Below, one piece after another: positions 16,714 through 25,143 of a stretch of 64,000 nt of DNA. Source of the stretch: Acidobacteriota bacterium. Its GTDB lineage: Bacteria > Acidobacteriota > Terriglobia > Terriglobales > Acidobacteriaceae. The position numbers were made by a program, and so were the translations under genes. Within the stretch, counting starts at the first letter, position 1. Every line of letters starts with the position of its first letter. Where the stretch lies: the NCBI GenBank assembly GCA_023410055.1, contig JAEYQK010000122.1:7453-71452 (forward strand), written 5' to 3'. The notes below the pieces were generated by a model that saw nothing but the letters and a program-made list of their open reading frames with translations, had not been told where the DNA came from and searched no databases.

Positions 16714-19700
16714 CCGAACTATTCATTCGCCGGCCCATCATGACGACCCTCGTTATGGCGTCATTCCTCGTCTTCGGCATCTTCGCTTACGAGTTCCTTC
16801 CCGTCAGCGATCTGCCTAATGTTGACTTCCCTACCATTCAGGTGAGTGCGGCATTGCCGGGTGCCAGTCCTGACACGATGGCATCATCTGTCGCCACGCC
16901 GCTCGAACGCCAGTTCGCGACCATCGCCGGCATCAGCCAGATGACGTCAACCAGTCAGCTGGGGCAGACGAGCATCACGATCCAGTTTGACCTCTCGCGC
17001 AGTCTTGATGGAGCAGCCGTCGACGTGCAGTCTGCAATCGCCGCCGCGTCGGGACAGCTGCCACCGAACTTGCCGAATCCGCCGACGTTCAGGAAAGTAA
17101 ATCCGTCGGACCAGCCGATCTTGTATCTCGCGATGAGTTCGACGACGATGCCGATCTACGACGTCGATAATGCCGCCGAAACTACAGTGGGCCAGCAGCT
17201 CTCGATGATCCCCGGCGTAGCCCAGGTGCAGGTATTCGGCTCCGCTAAGTACGCCGTGCGCGTCGACGTTGACCCGAACAAACTTGCTGCACTTCAAATC
17301 GGCATCAACGAAGTGCAAGCGGCTGTGCAAGCCGGGAACACCAATCTTCCGGTCGGCAGCATCTACGGCCAGAACCGCACGCTGACGCTCCAATCGAATG
17401 GCCAACTGCTCAGTGCCGAGGCCTACCGCCCTCTTATCGTCGCCTATCGCAATGGTGCCCCCGTTCGCCTTGATCAGATCGGGGCCGTTTACGACAGCGT
17501 TCAGGACCTCTATTCGCAGAGCCACTTCGAAAAAGAACGTGCGGTAATCATTGCCATCCAGAAGCAGCCCGGAACCAACACTGTCCAGATCGTTGACGCG
17601 ATCAACAAGATGCTGCCCGGGCTGAAGCAGCAGATTCCGCGGGCGATCACCGTCACAACAATCTACGACCGCTCGGTGTCGATCCGTGAAAGCGTCAACG
17701 ACGTTAAGTTCACGCTGCTGCTGACGATCGGATTGGTCGTGCTCGTCATCTTCCTCTTCCTGCGGAATCTCTCTGCTACCGTGATCCCTAGCCTCGCGCT
17801 GCCAATGTCGATCATCGGCACGTTTGCCGTGATGTACCTGCTCGGCTATACGGTCGACAACCTGTCGCTGATGGCGCTCACGCTCTCAGTGGGGTTTGTT
17901 GTTGATGATGCCATCGTCATGCTGGAAAACATCGTCCGGCACATGGAGATGGGTAAGACCCCGCTGAAGGCCGCGATCGACGGTGCGGGTGAGATTGGCT
18001 TCACGATTGTGTCGATGACGCTCTCGCTCGCCGCCGTGTTCATTCCGATCCTCTTCATGGGCGGAATCATCGGGCGGCTGCTGCACGAGTTCGCAGTCGT
18101 TATCACGTCGGCGATTCTCGTTTCAGGTTTCGTTTCTCTGACGCTGACGCCAATGCTCAGCAGCCGGTTCCTGCGCCCGCCCTCAGAAGAACGCCACGGC
18201 AAGTTCTATCAGTCCACCGAACGCATGTTCGATAGCGGCTTGCGCTTCTATGACCGCACTTTGAAGATCGCTCTACGACATAAGTTCGTGACCTTACTCC
18301 TCAGCTTCGGTGTGGTCGCGCTGACATTCTTCCTCTATCAAGCTTCGAAAACCGGCTTCATTCCAAACGAGGACGCCGGCCTGGTGTTCGGATTCGTACA
18401 GGCACGCGAGGGCATTGCGTTCGATCAGATGGGACAGCAAATGGCGCAGATCGCGTCCATCTGCCAGGCTGACCCCAACGTGATGTACACGATGACCTTC
18501 TTCGGAAATCCCGTAAACCAGGGCCGCCTGTTCCTGCACCTTAAGGACGTCGGCGACCGCGCGGGAAAAGAGAGCGCCGACGAACTCATCCAGAAGCTGC
18601 GCAGAAAACTTTCCGCCGTGCAGGACGCGCAAGTTTTCCTGCAAGTACCTCCCACCATCAATGTTGGCGGGCAGCTCACCAACGCGCAGTATCAGTACAC
18701 GCTGCAAAGCCCGGACACGAATGACTTATACGCGGACGCTCCTAAGCTCGAAGCTGCCATCCGCAAACTTCCGCAAGTGCAGGACGTCAGCAGCAACTTG
18801 CAGATACGGAACCCGCAACTCACAGTTCAGGTCGATCGAAATAAGGCGTACGCGCTTGGTCTCACCGCAGAGCAAGTGTCCGATGCTCTCTACTCTGCTT
18901 ACGGACAGCGCCAGATCAGCACGATGTACACGCCCAGCAATCAGTACTACGTGATTCTCGGGCTGGCCCCGCCGTATCAGAACAACCCACAGTCGCTGTC
19001 GATGATCTACGTGAGGGCATCCGACAATAAACTGGTTCCACTCGACACCGTTGCCCAACTCGTCCCCACCGTCGGCCCGCTGACCGTCAATCACTTGGGA
19101 CAATTGCCCGCCGTTACGATCAGCTTCAACCTTGCGCCTGGCGTCGCGCTCGGTGATGCTACGCAGGCCGTCGAACAAGTCGCGACCCAGATACTCCCCG
19201 CTACGGTACAGCGTAGCTTCCAGGGGACGGCGCAGGCCTTCCAACAGTCATTCTCGAATCTCGGCCTGCTGCTTCTTGCCGCGATCGTTGTGATCTACAT
19301 CGTGCTCGGCATTCTCTACGAGAGCTTCATTCACCCGATCACGATTCTCTCCGGCTTGCCATCGGCCGGTGTCGGCGCGCTCGGAACACTGCTGCTGTTC
19401 CACGAGGAGCTCAACCTCTATTCCTTTGTCGGCATCATCATGCTGATCGGTATCGTCAAGAAGAACGCCATCATGATGATCGACTTCGCACTCGATAATG
19501 AACGCAACAAGGGTGAAACGCCCGAGGAATCGATTTACCAGGGCGCACTTGTGCGCTTCCGTCCGATCATGATGACGACGTTTGCAGCCTTCATGGGAAC
19601 GCTCCCCATCGCAATTGGCATCGGCGCCGGAGCCGGCTCGCGTCGTGGATTGGGATTGGCAGTGGTCGGCGGACTGGTTTTCTCGCAGTTCGTGACCCTG

Positions 19701-19823
19701 TACATCACGCCCGTTTACTACGTCTATCTCGACCGCATTCAGAACCGCATGAACAAGGCTTGGTCGCGCTTAACCGGACGCCGGCAGGAAGAAGACCGGC
19801 GGCCGATGCTCGTCAATGAGTAA
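16710..19823 (+). CDS. RND-family efflux transporter, system 2 (MdtB/MdtC-like)
   Basis: 1037 residues starting at a GTG that overlaps the adaptor stop. TM1 is in LFIRRPIMTTLVMASFLVFG. Relay residues are in GFVVDDAIVMLENIVRH (Asp pair) and GIVKKNAIMMIDF (Lys). The periplasmic porter loops are full length. By eye it belongs with MdtB/MdtC/MuxB transporters, which may form hetero-trimers, but only one such subunit is encoded here. Drug, bile-acid or siderophore efflux are all possible; the substrate is unknown. The gene ends immediately beside the convergent hyfI. Confidence 0.92.
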   Translation: MTELFIRRPIMTTLVMASFLVFGIFAYEFLPVSDLPNVDFPTIQVSAALPGASPDTMASSVATPLERQFATIAGISQMTSTSQLGQTSITIQFDLSRSLDGAAVDVQSAIAAASGQLPPNLPNPPTFRKVNPSDQPILYLAMSSTTMPIYDVDNAAETTVGQQLSMIPGVAQVQVFGSAKYAVRVDVDPNKLAALQIGINEVQAAVQAGNTNLPVGSIYGQNRTLTLQSNGQLLSAEAYRPLIVAYRNGAPVRLDQIGAVYDSVQDLYSQSHFEKERAVIIAIQKQPGTNTVQIVDAINKMLPGLKQQIPRAITVTTIYDRSVSIRESVNDVKFTLLLTIGLVVLVIFLFLRNLSATVIPSLALPMSIIGTFAVMYLLGYTVDNLSLMALTLSVGFVVDDAIVMLENIVRHMEMGKTPLKAAIDGAGEIGFTIVSMTLSLAAVFIPILFMGGIIGRLLHEFAVVITSAILVSGFVSLTLTPMLSSRFLRPPSEERHGKFYQSTERMFDSGLRFYDRTLKIALRHKFVTLLLSFGVVALTFFLYQASKTGFIPNEDAGLVFGFVQAREGIAFDQMGQQMAQIASICQADPNVMYTMTFFGNPVNQGRLFLHLKDVGDRAGKESADELIQKLRRKLSAVQDAQVFLQVPPTINVGGQLTNAQYQYTLQSPDTNDLYADAPKLEAAIRKLPQVQDVSSNLQIRNPQLTVQVDRNKAYALGLTAEQVSDALYSAYGQRQISTMYTPSNQYYVILGLAPPYQNNPQSLSMIYVRASDNKLVPLDTVAQLVPTVGPLTVNHLGQLPAVTISFNLAPGVALGDATQAVEQVATQILPATVQRSFQGTAQAFQQSFSNLGLLLLAAIVVIYIVLGILYESFIHPITILSGLPSAGVGALGTLLLFHEELNLYSFVGIIMLIGIVKKNAIMMIDFALDNERNKGETPEESIYQGALVRFRPIMMTTFAAFMGTLPIAIGIGAGAGSRRGLGLAVVGGLVFSQFVTLYITPVYYVYLDRIQNRMNKAWSRLTGRRQEEDRRPMLVNE

Positions 19824-20615
19824 CTAGCGTTTTCGTAGCGCCTTCAGAATTCCTGTGAGAATCATCGCCGGAGTCGGCGGACACCCAGGAATGTACGCGT
19901 CTACCGGTATCACCGAATCGACACCGCCCACAACCGCGTGACTTCCAGCGAAGATGCCACCGCTGCATCCGCAGGTTCCAACCGCTACAACCAGCTTCGG
20001 CGAGGGTGTAGCCTCATACGTATGCTTCACCGCTTCCGCCATGTTGCGAGTGATGGGTCCGGTAACGAGCAGCATGTCTGCATGCTTCGGTGACGCGACG
20101 AAGTGAATGCCAAATCGCTCCAAATCGTAGTACGGATTCCCTGCGGCAATAATTTCGGCTTCGCATCCGTTGCACGAACCACCATCGACCTCACGGATGT
20201 TAAGCGCGCCGCCGATGATCTCTCTGATCTGTTTGGCCATCTCGTCCATCTCGGCTTCGTCGCTCGGAATTTCCGAGCATGTTTCGATGTCCCACCGCCG
20301 CACGAGGCCCCGCTTGCTCACGCCAGAATGAAGAAACTTCTCCGCCGCAAAAAATGCACCGCCACCTGCGTCGATACAGTGCCCGCAACCGATGCACTCT
20401 CCGTAGTTCAACGACAGCTCCCAGCGGCCTTCATTCCTCTTGAGCGCCAACGCCGACGTACTGCACGAATCCACAACGCGCTGCGCGATCATGTCGTTCA
20501 GCAATACCGGTTGCACGTCTGGCATGCGACTGCCGCGCGCATCGCCAAAGAGTTCCTCCACCGGAATCAACACGCTCGAACTTGTCAGGCTGCGTTTTGG
20601 AACATCGAAGATCAT
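19824..20615 (-). CDS. hyfI: HyfI/NuoB-like small subunit with N-terminal one-cluster ferredoxin domain
   Basis: 263 residues. The C-terminal half is the 20-kDa subunit of complex I and group-4 hydrogenases, with cluster ligands in GGSCNGCEAEI (Cys148, Cys151), GTCGCSGG (Cys215) and PGCPPTP (Cys245). The N-terminal half has CSTSAL (Cys51) and CIGCGHC (74, 77, 80), enough for a single [4Fe-4S] cluster of a degenerate ferredoxin. This fusion could take the place of the separate ferredoxin subunit (HyfH/NuoI), which is absent here. It overlaps hyfG by ATGA. It would sit in the cytoplasmic arm, passing electrons to or from the large subunit. Confidence 0.85.
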   Translation of the reverse strand: MIFDVPKRSLTSSSVLIPVEELFGDARGSRMPDVQPVLLNDMIAQRVVDSCSTSALALKRNEGRWELSLNYGECIGCGHCIDAGGGAFFAAEKFLHSGVSKRGLVRRWDIETCSEIPSDEAEMDEMAKQIREIIGGALNIREVDGGSCNGCEAEIIAAGNPYYDLERFGIHFVASPKHADMLLVTGPITRNMAEAVKHTYEATPSPKLVVAVGTCGCSGGIFAGSHAVVGGVDSVIPVDAYIPGCPPTPAMILTGILKALRKR

Positions 20616-22087
20616 CGGTCACATCCCGAGTACGAAAGATTGAAGCTCTTATTGATCAGCGGAAAATCGGCAATGATGTTTCCCGGCATGGCGAACGGTA
20701 GGATCGGCCAGTTCTGAAATGACGGCGACTTGATATGACAGCGCGCGATCTTCCCTTCGCGCACTTTGATCCAGTAAAGCAACTCGCCGCGCGGCGACTC
20801 GACCGCGGAGAAGCCCTCGCCACTTCCGTCGCACGGCACCGGTGCGTGGATCAGGCCCGCCGGCATTTCCTTGATCGTATCTGCAATCAGGGCGCTAGAA
20901 ACGCGCGTCTCTTCCATTCGCATACGTGCACGAGCCAGCACGTCTCCCTGCGCGAAGTGCGGCACCTCAACATTGATCTTGCGATAACGTCCGTAAGGAT
21001 GATCGCGGCGAACGTCGAGCTTCATTCCGCTTGCGCGAGCCACTGGACCCACCGCCGCGAGATCACGGGCGATCTTGTTGCTCAACGTGCCTGTCGTTTC
21101 AAACCTGTTCAGCACCGACGGCGTATCCAGCGCCAGTTGCGCCATCTCCGCAAACTCGCGCGCGGCGGCGCTGATGATAGAGTTCAACTCCCGCGCATCG
21201 TCATCCGATATATCGCGGCGGACTCCACCCGGAATCGCCATGCCTCGCCAGAATCGCGTGCCGAAGAATCGCGTGGACGCCTGAAGCAGCGTCTCTTTAA
21301 TTCGAGCGGTGTATGCGCCCGGAACGCTGAATCCCACATCACCGCACAGCGCACCGAAATCGGCGATGTGGGCCATCATCCGTTCCAACTCCAGTCCAAT
21401 CAGGCGAATAGCGCGGCCACGCGGAGGAACCGAAATCCCAAACGCATTCTCGACCGCCTGGCAGTACGCCACAGCGTGCGCGAAGCAGTTGTCACCCGAC
21501 ACGCACTCAGCCATCATCGGGCCACTCAGAACAGGCGCGCCTTCAAATAGCTTCTCCGTGCCCTTGTGCGTCCAGAAGTGCCGCAGTTCAAGATGAAGAA
21601 CCGTGTCACCAACTACGCTGAAACGAAAGTGCCCCGGCTCAATGATTCCTGCATGAACCGGCCCGACGGGAACTTCGCAAACGCCGACGCCCTGCACTTT
21701 CAGAAAACGATACTCACGTTTCGCGACCGGCACTTCGCCGACGTTGTCCATCGCCATCGGATGCACGTCCGCTGGCCAGTTCTCGTGAAATACAAGCGGC
21801 CGCAAATCCGGATGACCGTCAACCGCAATCCCATACTGATCATGCAATTCACGCTCGTACCACGCCGCAGCCGGAGCAACTCTCGTCGCCGAGGGAATTG
21901 CGCCATCCACTCCCACGCTCACGCTGCGATACTCACGATTGACGTCGACGATGTAATGAACGCGCAGCTTTCCGTCTTCGTCCTTGCTGCCGAATATCGA
22001 CACCAGCCGGGTATTGTTGCCCTCAAGCAACCGCAACGCTTCTTTGACGCTAACTTCGTTTCCTTGCTGAACAACGCTTGTTTTCAT
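20612..22087 (-). CDS. hyfG: HyfG-like large subunit lacking all Ni-binding cysteines (NuoC-NuoD fusion)
   Basis: 491 residues from the ATG at 22085-22087, chosen because it overlaps the hyfF stop by ATGA. A NuoC-like domain (about 15-115, with AAWYERELHDQYGI) precedes a NuoD/HycE-like domain. In NiFe enzymes L1 reads CGIC; here it is VSGDNCFAH, with Ser197 and Asn200 at the two cysteine positions. L2 (DPCxxC) is NLSYSGCDR at the very C-terminus, with Ser485 and Gly488. All four Ni ligands are lost, so no NiFe site can form. It resembles the Ehr (energy-converting-hydrogenase-related) group. The redox substrate is unknown. Confidence 0.88.
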   Translation of the reverse strand: MKTSVVQQGNEVSVKEALRLLEGNNTRLVSIFGSKDEDGKLRVHYIVDVNREYRSVSVGVDGAIPSATRVAPAAAWYERELHDQYGIAVDGHPDLRPLVFHENWPADVHPMAMDNVGEVPVAKREYRFLKVQGVGVCEVPVGPVHAGIIEPGHFRFSVVGDTVLHLELRHFWTHKGTEKLFEGAPVLSGPMMAECVSGDNCFAHAVAYCQAVENAFGISVPPRGRAIRLIGLELERMMAHIADFGALCGDVGFSVPGAYTARIKETLLQASTRFFGTRFWRGMAIPGGVRRDISDDDARELNSIISAAAREFAEMAQLALDTPSVLNRFETTGTLSNKIARDLAAVGPVARASGMKLDVRRDHPYGRYRKINVEVPHFAQGDVLARARMRMEETRVSSALIADTIKEMPAGLIHAPVPCDGSGEGFSAVESPRGELLYWIKVREGKIARCHIKSPSFQNWPILPFAMPGNIIADFPLINKSFNLSYSGCDR

Positions 22088-23532
22088 TGCAGCACCACCA
22101 ATGCTCTTTGCAGGACAGCCGCGAATGTCCCCGGCACTCGCACGCCAAATGCAACGAGAAGGACAACGCACGTGCCCATTACCGCGAACTCCGTAGCCAA
22201 CAGCTTGCCCTTTACCGGAGACTCAGAAGGTTTCCCCGCAAGCATGTTCTGGAAGTGATGCAGCATCGCTCCGAATACCACCGACAGCGCGATCATCATC
22301 AGCACCGCGACGAAGTATTTCGCAGCGCCAAACGCGGCAGTCAGAATCATGAACTCGCTGATGAACAGCCCAAACGGCGGCATGCCGACAATCGCCAGCG
22401 TCCCCAGAATCAGGCCAGTCGCGGTCCACGGCAACGAGCGCGCCATGCCGCGAATTCGTTCCATGCGCAACGTGCCAAAACTCTCGCGTACGTTGCCTGC
22501 GGTAAAGAACATCAGCGACTTCGCAACCGAGTGATTGAACGTGTGCAGCAGCGCACCGAATAAAGCCACTGGCCCGCCGATCCCGACTCCGATCGCGACG
22601 ATTCCCATGTGCTCGATGCTGCTGTATGCCAGCAGACGCTTCAGATCACGCTGCACCACCATCAGCAGCGCCGCCACGACGACGGACAGCGTTCCGAAGA
22701 TCAGCAGCAGCGTATGGCTGAAGCCGCTTCCAATCGCGTGTGACGTGATGGCGTCAAAGCGCATCAGCGCGTACATCGCGCAGTTGAGTAGAACGGCCGA
22801 CAGCAACGCGCTGATTGGCGATGGGGCCTCGGCGTGCGCGTCGGGAAGCCAACTATGCATCGGCACGAAGCCGATCTTCGTACCGTAGCCGACAGCGACG
22901 AAAACAAACGCTAGTTTCACGACGTCGCGCGCAACCCCAAGTTGCGGAGCCGCCGTCATCAGTGCGTTCCAGTCGAGTGCCTGTTCCGGATTCACTCCGC
23001 TCTTCACCGCGGCCAGATACAGCGCAATCGTTCCAAATAATGCAAACGCGATCCCGACGGTGCAGACGATCAGATACTTCCATCCTGCTTCAACTGCGCC
23101 TTCGGTGTTGTAGAAGCCGACCAGCATCGCTGAAGCAAGAGTTGTCGCCTCAACGCAGATCCAGAGAATGCCCAGATTGGCCGAAAGATAAACCGCCACC
23201 ATCGTGAACAGGAACAGAAAGAGAAGTCCGTAAAACCAGCGCGGCGAGGAGAAACGGCCCTGCGGGATGTGCCGCATGTATCCGATCGAATAGACAAGCA
23301 CGAGCGTGAAAATGAGTCCGATATTCAGCAGAAAAAACGCCGTCAATCCGTCCGCTCGCAGATAGTGCCCAACCTGGAGCGTGCCCAGGACGTGAATTCT
23401 CCACACCGCAACCGCGATGGCAATGATTTCCAGCACGCCGGCGATCACTGCAATGCGAACAGCCGATCGTGGACTGGCAAAAATGGCCGAGGCACCGAGC
23501 AGCGGAATCAGTAATAGAAGAACCAGAATCAT
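22084..23532 (-). CDS. hyfF: HyfF-like proton-pumping membrane subunit (NuoN/antiporter family)
   Basis: 482 residues, nearly all membrane helices, from the Mrp-antiporter/NuoL-M-N family. Landmarks are LWICVEATTLASAMLVGF (with the conserved Glu), AFVFVAVGYGTKIGFVPMHSWLPDAHAEAPSPISALLSA and RDLKRLLAYSSIEHMGIVAIG. The conserved Lys and His expected of proton channels are present. It should translocate ions across the inner membrane as part of the complex. It lies 3 bases after hyfE and overlaps hyfG. Confidence 0.88.
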   Translation of the reverse strand: MILVLLLLIPLLGASAIFASPRSAVRIAVIAGVLEIIAIAVAVWRIHVLGTLQVGHYLRADGLTAFFLLNIGLIFTLVLVYSIGYMRHIPQGRFSSPRWFYGLLFLFLFTMVAVYLSANLGILWICVEATTLASAMLVGFYNTEGAVEAGWKYLIVCTVGIAFALFGTIALYLAAVKSGVNPEQALDWNALMTAAPQLGVARDVVKLAFVFVAVGYGTKIGFVPMHSWLPDAHAEAPSPISALLSAVLLNCAMYALMRFDAITSHAIGSGFSHTLLLIFGTLSVVVAALLMVVQRDLKRLLAYSSIEHMGIVAIGVGIGGPVALFGALLHTFNHSVAKSLMFFTAGNVRESFGTLRMERIRGMARSLPWTATGLILGTLAIVGMPPFGLFISEFMILTAAFGAAKYFVAVLMMIALSVVFGAMLHHFQNMLAGKPSESPVKGKLLATEFAVMGTCVVLLVAFGVRVPGTFAAVLQRALVVLQ

Positions 23533-23535
23533 GAA

Positions 23536-24201
23536 TCAGCCTCGCAACTTCCGCAGCTTCGAAACGTCAAGGTGCTCAAACGTGTCGCGAATTCGAAACA
23601 CGAACAACCCCATCAGCATCACGCCCATTAGCAAATCAAAGAAGATGCCGATCTCGATGATCAACGGCATTCCAAAAGTCGTCGTAGTCAGAGCGGCCAG
23701 AAAAATCCCGTTCTCCAACACAAGCAGTCCGATCACCTGCATCAGCGCCTTCTTGCGGCTGATCATCAGGAACGCGCCAGTCAGCAGCAACGCCACCGCA
23801 GCTGCCAGCATGTCTTCGTTAACGCGCAACGTTGCCGCGTAAGGCTGCACGGCGAAGAACGACAGCAGAATCAGACCGGCCATGATGAACACAGACTGCG
23901 ACGCTGTGGTCGATGAAGTAACGTCCTGTGGCGCCTTCAGGTCGCGCACGATTCGAAACAGCGCGTAAGGAATGCCGATCACCTTGATGCCGAGCACAAG
24001 GGCCGCAACAACGAAGGGCTCCACCAGTCTGCTGGCCCAGCCGTTCGCAACGATCTGCGCCGCCATGATTGCCGATTGCACCGCGAAGAGCGCGATGCAC
24101 GTCGAGATTCGCTTCGCCGTCGCCATCATCAGCACGGTGATGAATAGAAACACGGCCGATGACGCCAGTGCCTTGGCTACCGCCAATTCAATCAAGCCCA
24201 T
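23536..24201 (-). CDS. hyfE: HyfE-like membrane subunit
   Basis: 221 residues, several membrane helices. It corresponds to hydrogenase-4 component E, whose C-terminal part is NuoK-like (LLTGAFLMISRKKALMQVIGLLVLENGIFLAAL contains the conserved Glu region). It helps form the proton path between the antiporter-like subunits. Spacing is 3 bases on either side (hyfC upstream, hyfF downstream). Length agrees with HyfE (about 216 in E. coli). Confidence 0.85.
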   Translation of the reverse strand: MGLIELAVAKALASSAVFLFITVLMMATAKRISTCIALFAVQSAIMAAQIVANGWASRLVEPFVVAALVLGIKVIGIPYALFRIVRDLKAPQDVTSSTTASQSVFIMAGLILLSFFAVQPYAATLRVNEDMLAAAVALLLTGAFLMISRKKALMQVIGLLVLENGIFLAALTTTTFGMPLIIEIGIFFDLLMGVMLMGLFVFRIRDTFEHLDVSKLRKLRG

Positions 24202-24204
24202 TGC

Positions 24205-25143
24205 TCACCTCATCAACGCAGTGAACACCACTGCCAGAATCGCCAGAGCCGAAGCGACTCCGAGAAAATCAGGAACCAGGTACATGCGCAATTTCGCGAC
24301 ACTGCTTTCGATCACCGCGATAACCAATGTTGCTAAAGCCACTTTGATCGCGTAGAGCACAACCGCAATCGCCAGTCCGAAAACTGAGAAGCTCGTAGCC
24401 ATTCCCCAAGGAACGAACAATCCAACCAGCAACGAAATCACGACCGTCAGTTTCATCGCCGCTGCCCACTCGATGAGCGCCAAGCTGGGCCCCGAGTACT
24501 CCAGCACCATGCCCTCGTGAATCATCGTCAGCTCAAGGTGCGTCGTAGGATTGTCGACGGGGATGCGTCCCGTCTCGGCCAGCGCGACGACCGCCAACGC
24601 ACCAAACGCCAGCGCGTGAGCTGCCGACAACTGAAACAGTCCGTGATGGAGAGACGACTGCACCATTCCGGTCAGCGTTGCAGACTTCGCGAGAACTGCC
24701 ACCGCGGTCAGCGCCAACAGCAGAGGTGCCTCCGCCAGCGTCGATACCAGTCCTTCGCGGCTTGCTCCCATGCCGCCAAATGCGCTGCCGCCGTCCATCG
24801 CGCCCAGCATCAGAAAGAAGCGGCCGATCGCCAGCAGATAAACAAGCACGATGAAGTCGCCCGTGATCCCCAACAACGACGAGCCATGCAGCACAGGCAC
24901 GAACGCCGCCACCGCCACGGTCACCACAAACAGCAAAACCGGCGCGAGTCGAAAGAGCGGGGATGCCGTCGTCGGAACCATATCCTGCTTGCGAAAGAGT
25001 TTCAGCAGATCGACATACGGACGAAACACGCTTGCGCCTTGTCGTCGCTGGATCGTCGCCTTAATCCGCGCGATTACGCCGCGAACGAGTGGTGCGACGG
25101 CGACCAGCAACAATGCCTGAAGAACGTCAATGGCGAGTCTCAT
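24205..25143 (-). CDS. hyfC: HyfC-like membrane subunit (NuoH family)
   Basis: 312 residues, about eight membrane helices. NuoH/HyfC hallmarks include RGVIARIKATIQRRQGASVFRPYVDLLKLFRK near the N-terminus, which binds the soluble arm, the Glu-containing TLAEAPLLLALTAV, and VALAETGRIPVDNPTTHLELTMIHEGM with conserved acidic residues. It anchors the peripheral arm (HyfG/HyfI) to the membrane and couples redox change to ion pumping in this family. It overlaps hyfB by ATGA. Confidence 0.88.
   Translation of the reverse strand: MRLAIDVLQALLLVAVAPLVRGVIARIKATIQRRQGASVFRPYVDLLKLFRKQDMVPTTASPLFRLAPVLLFVVTVAVAAFVPVLHGSSLLGITGDFIVLVYLLAIGRFFLMLGAMDGGSAFGGMGASREGLVSTLAEAPLLLALTAVAVLAKSATLTGMVQSSLHHGLFQLSAAHALAFGALAVVALAETGRIPVDNPTTHLELTMIHEGMVLEYSGPSLALIEWAAAMKLTVVISLLVGLFVPWGMATSFSVFGLAIAVVLYAIKVALATLVIAVIESSVAKLRMYLVPDFLGVASALAILAVVFTALMR

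Noticed and set aside
20612..22087. Functional NiFe hydrogenase
   Set aside because: All four Ni-ligating cysteines are replaced and no hyp or protease genes accompany the operon.
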